DNA of 45,636 nucleotides, taken from Marinosulfonomonas sp. (lineage in GTDB: Bacteria; Pseudomonadota; Alphaproteobacteria; Rhodobacterales; Rhodobacteraceae). The notes below the pieces were generated by a model. The model saw only the letters and a list, made by a program, of their open reading frames with translations, was not told the origin of the DNA and made no database searches. Numbering within the stretch: position 1 is the first letter of the stretch; every line of letters begins with the position of its first letter. This document shows positions 41,785 to 45,636 of the stretch, piece by piece. The position numbers and the translations under genes are program-made. The stretch is taken from the NCBI GenBank assembly GCA_015488685.1, contig WFNH01000057.1, positions 1-45,636 on the forward strand, written 5' to 3'.

Positions 41785-43552
41785 GGCATCGCACCCTGTG
41801 GCCCGGCTCGATCTCGGTCAATGGCGGGGATTTGGTTTCAATGGACCGGAACATTTCGGGCCAACTGTCGGGGCTGCCCGCACCTTTGGCGACGACCTCC
41901 AGATTGATCGGGCGGTTGATGTCGGGTTCCGGCTGCGCGGCCAATAGCGCCTGCGTGTAGGGGTGGCGCGGATTGTGGAAAAGGGTGCAGGGCGGGGCCT
42001 GTTCCACCACTTGCCCGTGATGCATCACGGCCACTTCATCGGCGATGCGTGACACCACGGCCAGATCGTGACTGATGAACAGATAAGACAGGCCCATGCG
42101 TTTTTGCAAATCTTCAAACAGGCACAGAATTTGATTCTGCACCGACACATCCAGCGCCGATGTGGGTTCGTCACACACCAGAAACACAGGGTTCATCGCC
42201 AGCGCCCGCGCAATCGACAGGCGTTGCCGCTGCCCACCGGAAAAGGCGTGCGGGTATCGGTATAGAATGCGCGAATCCAGCCCGACCCATTCCAGCACCT
42301 CGACCGCGCGGTCGCGACGCTGCGACCGGTTGCCGATATTGTTGATGTCCAGCGGTTCGGTCAGGGCATCCACCACCCGCATCCGTGGATTGAACGAGGA
42401 ATAGGGGTCTTGGAAAATCGGCTGTAACTGCTGGCGAAACAGGGTGCATTGATCGCTTTGCAGATCGTTGACGTCCAGCGCAACGCCCCCCTTTTCGCCG
42501 CAAAAACTGATCTTGCCACCTTCATCCGGTTTTTCCGCCCCCAGCACCATCCGTGCGCAGGTGGTTTTGCCCGATCCGGACTCCCCCACCACCGCCAGCG
42601 TTTTGCCGCGTGCGACCGACAGGTTTATGTCGCGGGCGGCCTTGATGTCGATTGACGGGCTCCAGAAGGATCCGGCGCGCACATGATAGGTTTTTGAAAC
42701 CGATTTCATTTCCAGTATCAAATCATCTTGTGGCACGGGTGGCTCTATTTCTGTAGCAGCCGGAATGACCGGTGCGGCGGCAAACAGTTTTTGCGTATAC
42801 TTATGCGCCGGTGCACCAATCACATATTCGACCTGTCCGGCCTCCATTACGCTGCCACGATGCAAAACCACCACGGAATCGGCCATATTCGCCACGACCC
42901 CCAGATCATGGGTGACAAATATCACCGACATGCCGGTTTCTTTTTGCAGCTCTTTGATCAGCCCCAGCACCTGCGCCTGTGTGGTCACATCCAGCGCCGT
43001 TGTCGGTTCGTCCGCGATTAGCAGATCAGGTTTGGCAACCGTGGCCATGGCGATCATCGCCCGTTGCCGCATGCCGCCGGACAACTCGAACGGATAGGCA
43101 CGAAACACCCGTTCGGGGTTGTGAAATCCAACACGCTCGAATTGCTCCAGCACTTGGGCCTTGGCATCGCGGTTGCTTATATTTTTGTGCAGCGTCAGAA
43201 TTTCGGAAACCTGATTGCCGATCCGGTGCAAGGGTGACAGCGATTGCATCGGTTCCTGAAAGATCATCGAAATCTGGTTACCACGAATATCGCGCATCTG
43301 TTTGCGCGGCAATTCACTAAGGTTCAGCGCGCCGGCATCGTTGCAGTTCAGGAAAACACCTTGGGATTTCACATTCGCGGCTTTTGGCAGCAGTTGCAAA
43401 ATCGCACGGCAGCATAGGGTTTTGCCCGAACCCGATTCCCCCACCAACGCCAGCGTTTTTCCGGCATTGACGGTAAAGCTGACATCATCCACGACCGGCG
43501 GGTCGGATTTGAAGCTTATCGTCAGGTTTTTGACTTGCAGCAGGGCCGTCAT
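41777..43552 (-). CDS. Fused double ABC ATPase of oligopeptide type (DppD-DppF/YejF-like)
   Basis: A 591-residue protein with two complete ATPase units. Unit 1 has Walker [12 protein letters not shown], signature [12 protein letters not shown] and Walker [14 protein letters not shown]. Unit 2 has Walker [17 protein letters not shown], signature [12 protein letters not shown] and [14 protein letters not shown]. Both nucleotide sites look functional. Each ends in the oligopeptide-type C-terminal segment ([10 protein letters not shown] and [13 protein letters not shown]). The fusion replaces the separate D and F subunits. First gene of the operon, with the binding protein start overlapping its last 8 bases. 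Confidence 0.95.
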   Translation of the reverse strand: MTALLQVKNLTISFKSDPPVVDDVSFTVNAGKTLALVGESGSGKTLCCRAILQLLPKAANVKSQGVFLNCNDAGALNLSELPRKQMRDIRGNQISMIFQEPMQSLSPLHRIGNQVSEILTLHKNISNRDAKAQVLEQFERVGFHNPERVFRAYPFELSGGMRQRAMIAMATVAKPDLLIADEPTTALDVTTQAQVLGLIKELQKETGMSVIFVTHDLGVVANMADSVVVLHRGSVMEAGQVEYVIGAPAHKYTQKLFAAAPVIPAATEIEPPVPQDDLILEMKSVSKTYHVRAGSFWSPSIDIKAARDINLSVARGKTLAVVGESGSGKTTCARMVLGAEKPDEGGKISFCGEKGGVALDVNDLQSDQCTLFRQQLQPIFQDPYSSFNPRMRVVDALTEPLDINNIGNRSQRRDRAVEVLEWVGLDSRILYRYPHAFSGGQRQRLSIARALAMNPVFLVCDEPTSALDVSVQNQILCLFEDLQKRMGLSYLFISHDLAVVSRIADEVAVMHHGQVVEQAPPCTLFHNPRHPYTQALLAAQPEPDINRPINLEVVAKGAGSPDSWPEMFRSIETKSPPLTEIEPGHRVRCHA

Positions 43553-43652
43553 TCAATACTTTCGCTGGTTATTGCAGAAACGGGCCTGCATGGTGTTGTC
43601 GGGCAAGTATCGCGCGGGGTGGCGCGATTAGTCAAACATCAATTGTTCCGTC

Positions 43653-43662
43653 ACGTTAACGT
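43653..43662. promoter_or_regulatory. Palindrome in the divergent ABC/methyltransferase intergenic region
   Basis: ACGTTAACGT is a 10-bp perfect palindrome about midway in the 190-base gap between the divergent ABC operon and the methyltransferase gene. It may be an operator, but one 10-bp palindrome is weak evidence. No other structure stands out in the gap. Confidence 0.25.
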
Positions 43663-43743
43663 TATTCAGGGTGTGGTGCATGCACTGGTTTCTTTGGCAG
43701 ATACTATCATATAGGATTCAGGAAACCGAAAAGGACACCCCGA

Positions 43744-44235
43744 ATGAGCAGACTGGACGTATTCATCAACCGCATGGTATCGCAACGCGCCTGCATTGAT
43801 TTCGCTGTGCAAAATACTGCCGGTATGACGGGGCCGGTGTTTGAGCTGGGCCTTGGCAACGGGCGCACCTATGATCATATGCGCGAGGTTGTTTCAGGGC
43901 GCGATATATATGTGTTTGAACGCGAAGTGGCCTCGAACCCGGCCTCGACCCCGCCCGAAAATCGCACCATTCTGGGGGATGTCTTTGAAACCCTGCCGCA
44001 GGCGCTGGAACGGTTCGGTCCGACGGCCAGTTTTATCCACGCCGATCTGGGCGGGCATAACCTGAAGAAAAACGACGAATTCGCGCGCAATATTTCACCC
44101 TATGTGGAACCGTTGCTGGCCAAAGGTGGGCTGATGGTGTCCAGCGACCGGATGTATTTTGACGCATTACAGGAAATCGACCTGCCGCCGGATGCCGTTC
44201 CGGGGCGTTGTTTTATCTATCAAAAGCAGGGCTAG
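43744..44235 (+). CDS. Small SAM-dependent methyltransferase (Methyltransf_17 type)
   Basis: A 163-residue protein with a compact class I methyltransferase fold. The SAM loop is VFELGLGNGRTYDHMRE (about 33-49), followed by an acidic residue at the end of the next strand in IYVFEREV, then FIHADLGGH and GLMVSSDRMYF. It matches the short Methyltransf_17 family, whose substrate is unknown. AAGGAC lies 9 bases before the ATG. The histidine phosphatase gene follows 3 bases later and the glycosyltransferase after that, so the three form one operon. Confidence 0.85.
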   Translation: MSRLDVFINRMVSQRACIDFAVQNTAGMTGPVFELGLGNGRTYDHMREVVSGRDIYVFEREVASNPASTPPENRTILGDVFETLPQALERFGPTASFIHADLGGHNLKKNDEFARNISPYVEPLLAKGGLMVSSDRMYFDALQEIDLPPDAVPGRCFIYQKQG

Positions 44236-44238
44236 CAG

Positions 44239-44823
44239 ATGGTGCAGCTGGCAATCCTTCGCCACGGACACACCCCGTGGAATCGTGCGGGGCGCATTCA
44301 GGGGCGCACCGATATCGCGCTTGAGGAAACTGCCTCCGCCGATCTGGCGCGGTTGCGGTTGCCCGATGAATGGGCAGAGGCAGATCTGGTGGCCAGCCCG
44401 TTAAAGCGCGCGGTTGAAACCGCCCGTCTGGTGGCAGGGCGCGATCCTGCGGTCGATCCGGCATTGATCGAAATGGACTGGGGGGAATGGGAAGGGCTGC
44501 ACGGGCTGGATTTGAAAGCGGACCCAAATTCGGGGTTTCGCGATATCGAGGATTGGGGCTGGGATTACCGCCCGCCTGCGGGTGAAAGCCCGGCGGATGT
44601 CTTTGCGCGGCTGGAACCTTGGGCGAAATCGCTGAAACGCGATACGGTGGCGGTTTGTCATATCGGCATCATGCGGGTGTTGCTGGCACAGGCGCATGGC
44701 TGGAATTTCAGCGGCCCCGCCCCGTTCCGGATCAAACGCAACTGGTTGTTTCTGATTGATCTAAAGGACGGCCTGAAGGTGGGCACACCCGAGCGGATCA
44801 AACTGTCTGGGCGTGACACATGA
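44239..44823 (+). CDS. Histidine phosphatase family protein
   Basis: A 194-residue phosphoglycerate-mutase-like phosphatase. The phosphohistidine motif LRHGHTPWN (R8, H9) is at the start, LVASPLKRAVETA around 50-62 follows, the acidic catalytic position is in EMDWGEWEG, and the second histidine is in AVCHIGIMRVL. It should hydrolyse a phosphate monoester; substrate unknown. The stop overlaps the next gene's start by 4 bases (ATGA). Confidence 0.9.
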   Translation: MVQLAILRHGHTPWNRAGRIQGRTDIALEETASADLARLRLPDEWAEADLVASPLKRAVETARLVAGRDPAVDPALIEMDWGEWEGLHGLDLKADPNSGFRDIEDWGWDYRPPAGESPADVFARLEPWAKSLKRDTVAVCHIGIMRVLLAQAHGWNFSGPAPFRIKRNWLFLIDLKDGLKVGTPERIKLSGRDT

Positions 44824-45636
44824 AGGTTCTGATTGCTGTCACTCACTTGCTTGGCGCGGGCCACCTTCGCCGCGCTTTGACACTGGCGCGGGCGTTTGTG
44901 GCGGATGGTCATGTGGTGACGGTTCTGTCTGGCGGTATGCCCGTGACGCAATTTGATACAGACGGGATTGCATTGCGCCAACTGCCGCCGCTGTGCTCGG
45001 ACGGGACCAATTTCACCCGTCTGCTGACCGCCGAGGGGGACGAGGTAGATACCGATTATCTGACTCGCCGATTGTTGGATATAACGCATACCGCCGCTGA
45101 ATTTGACCCCGATATTGTGATCACCGAACTATTCCCCTTTGGCCGCCGCGTGCTGCGGGCGGAATTCATGTCGCTGATCGGGGCAGCGCAGGCGCAAACC
45201 CCGCGTCCTGTTATTCTGGCCTCGGTCCGCGACATCCTTGCGCCGCCATCAAACCCGCAAAAAGCACAGAAAACCGAAGGCATTATTCTGGAGCATTACG
45301 ACGGCGTTCTGGTCCACTCGGACCCAACCAGCACCCCGCTGGAACAAAGCTGGCCGGTGACGCCTGCGTTGCAGGAAAAACTGCTTTATACCGGCTATGT
45401 CGCCCCGCCGCCCGCTGGTCCACACCCCGACAAGTTGGGGCAGGGCGAGGTGATCGTCAGCGCCGGTGGTGGATCAGTTGGCCGACACCTGTTCACCGCC
45501 GCCGTTGCTGCCGCAGGGTTGTCGCCAGCATTGCGCTGGCGTGTGCTGGTTGGCGGGGGCCATGCCCAAGCGGCGATCGCAGAGCTTTCGGCGCAGGTCA
45601 GCATCTGGCGAAAATCCGGGCGGGCGGGTTCAAGAA
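44820..45636 (+). CDS. MurG-like glycosyltransferase, cut by the window end
   Basis: The frame starts MKVLIAVTHLLGAGHLRRAL at 44820 and stays open for 272 codons to the end of the window. The glycine-rich opening (THLLGAGHLRR) and the later VIVSAGGGSVGRHLF and WRVLVGGGH are the MurG/GT28-like pattern also present in the gene at 32471-33670, so the two are probably distant paralogues. It overlaps the phosphatase stop by 4 bases, which suggests co-translation. The C-terminal donor-binding part lies outside the window. Confidence 0.85.
   Translation, partial: MKVLIAVTHLLGAGHLRRALTLARAFVADGHVVTVLSGGMPVTQFDTDGIALRQLPPLCSDGTNFTRLLTAEGDEVDTDYLTRRLLDITHTAAEFDPDIVITELFPFGRRVLRAEFMSLIGAAQAQTPRPVILASVRDILAPPSNPQKAQKTEGIILEHYDGVLVHSDPTSTPLEQSWPVTPALQEKLLYTGYVAPPPAGPHPDKLGQGEVIVSAGGGSVGRHLFTAAVAAAGLSPALRWRVLVGGGHAQAAIAELSAQVSIWRKSGRAGSR

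Noticed and set aside
1-45636. CRISPR array, rRNA operon or prophage structural genes
   Set aside because: No regularly spaced repeats, no rRNA segments and no capsid, tail or terminase-like proteins were seen on either strand; only the integrase and the IS end indicate mobility.

Overview
The window looks like chromosome of a marine-type alphaproteobacterium of the Rhodobacterales (Roseobacter group). This rests on gene content and order (pcm-tolC-PopZ-like, pnp-rpsO, a DUF6280-type small protein, ALDH16 next to deoC), on many transport operons (TRAP, polar amino acid, polyamine and oligopeptide ABC) and on GC-rich coding sequence. No database search was possible, so names come from recognised motifs and family architecture.

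Region 1 (1-2752) is accessory DNA. It holds the end of an IS3-family insertion sequence, a two-gene TIR + SLATT (DUF4231-like) cassette with a 4-base overlap, a short possibly truncated ORF, and a tyrosine integrase pointing at a tRNA-Cys gene whose 3' end is the likely attachment site. The region is visibly AT-richer than the backbone: a hand-counted 60-base sample at 181-240 has 23 G+C, against 38 of 60 at 9001-9060. The TIR/SLATT pair is the best candidate for an under-described system, most likely anti-phage, with a TIR signal generator and a membrane effector.

Region 2 (2920-14265) is core metabolism. It has a dctPQM TRAP operon, pcm-like/tolC/PopZ-like genes, cobQ, a small membrane hydrolase, a cyclopropane fatty acid synthase family gene, a DUF6280-type gene, efp and a GNAT gene. 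Region 3 (14266-21510) carries pnp, rpsO, two small conserved genes, a two-domain ALDH16-type dehydrogenase and deoC, with palindromic repeats between genes. Region 4 (21506-30182) is nitrogen-compound uptake and catabolism. It has a divergent amino-acid ABC cluster, a class III aminotransferase, a GntR/FCD regulator and a potFGHI-type polyamine importer. Shared AT-rich motifs before the aminotransferase and before potF suggest co-regulation, and the potF leader contains three mutually complementary GGGAG/CTCCC blocks around the ribosome binding site.

Region 5 (30185-37701) is a minus-strand operon of a nucleotide-sugar dehydrogenase and three glycosyltransferases, followed by a large MscS-family channel. 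Region 6 (37698-43552) is a tightly overlapped oligopeptide-type ABC operon with a fused double ATPase. Region 7 (43744-45636) has a small methyltransferase, a histidine phosphatase and a glycosyltransferase cut by the window end. Most convergent gene pairs meet with overlapping or nearly touching stop codons and no room for a terminator.
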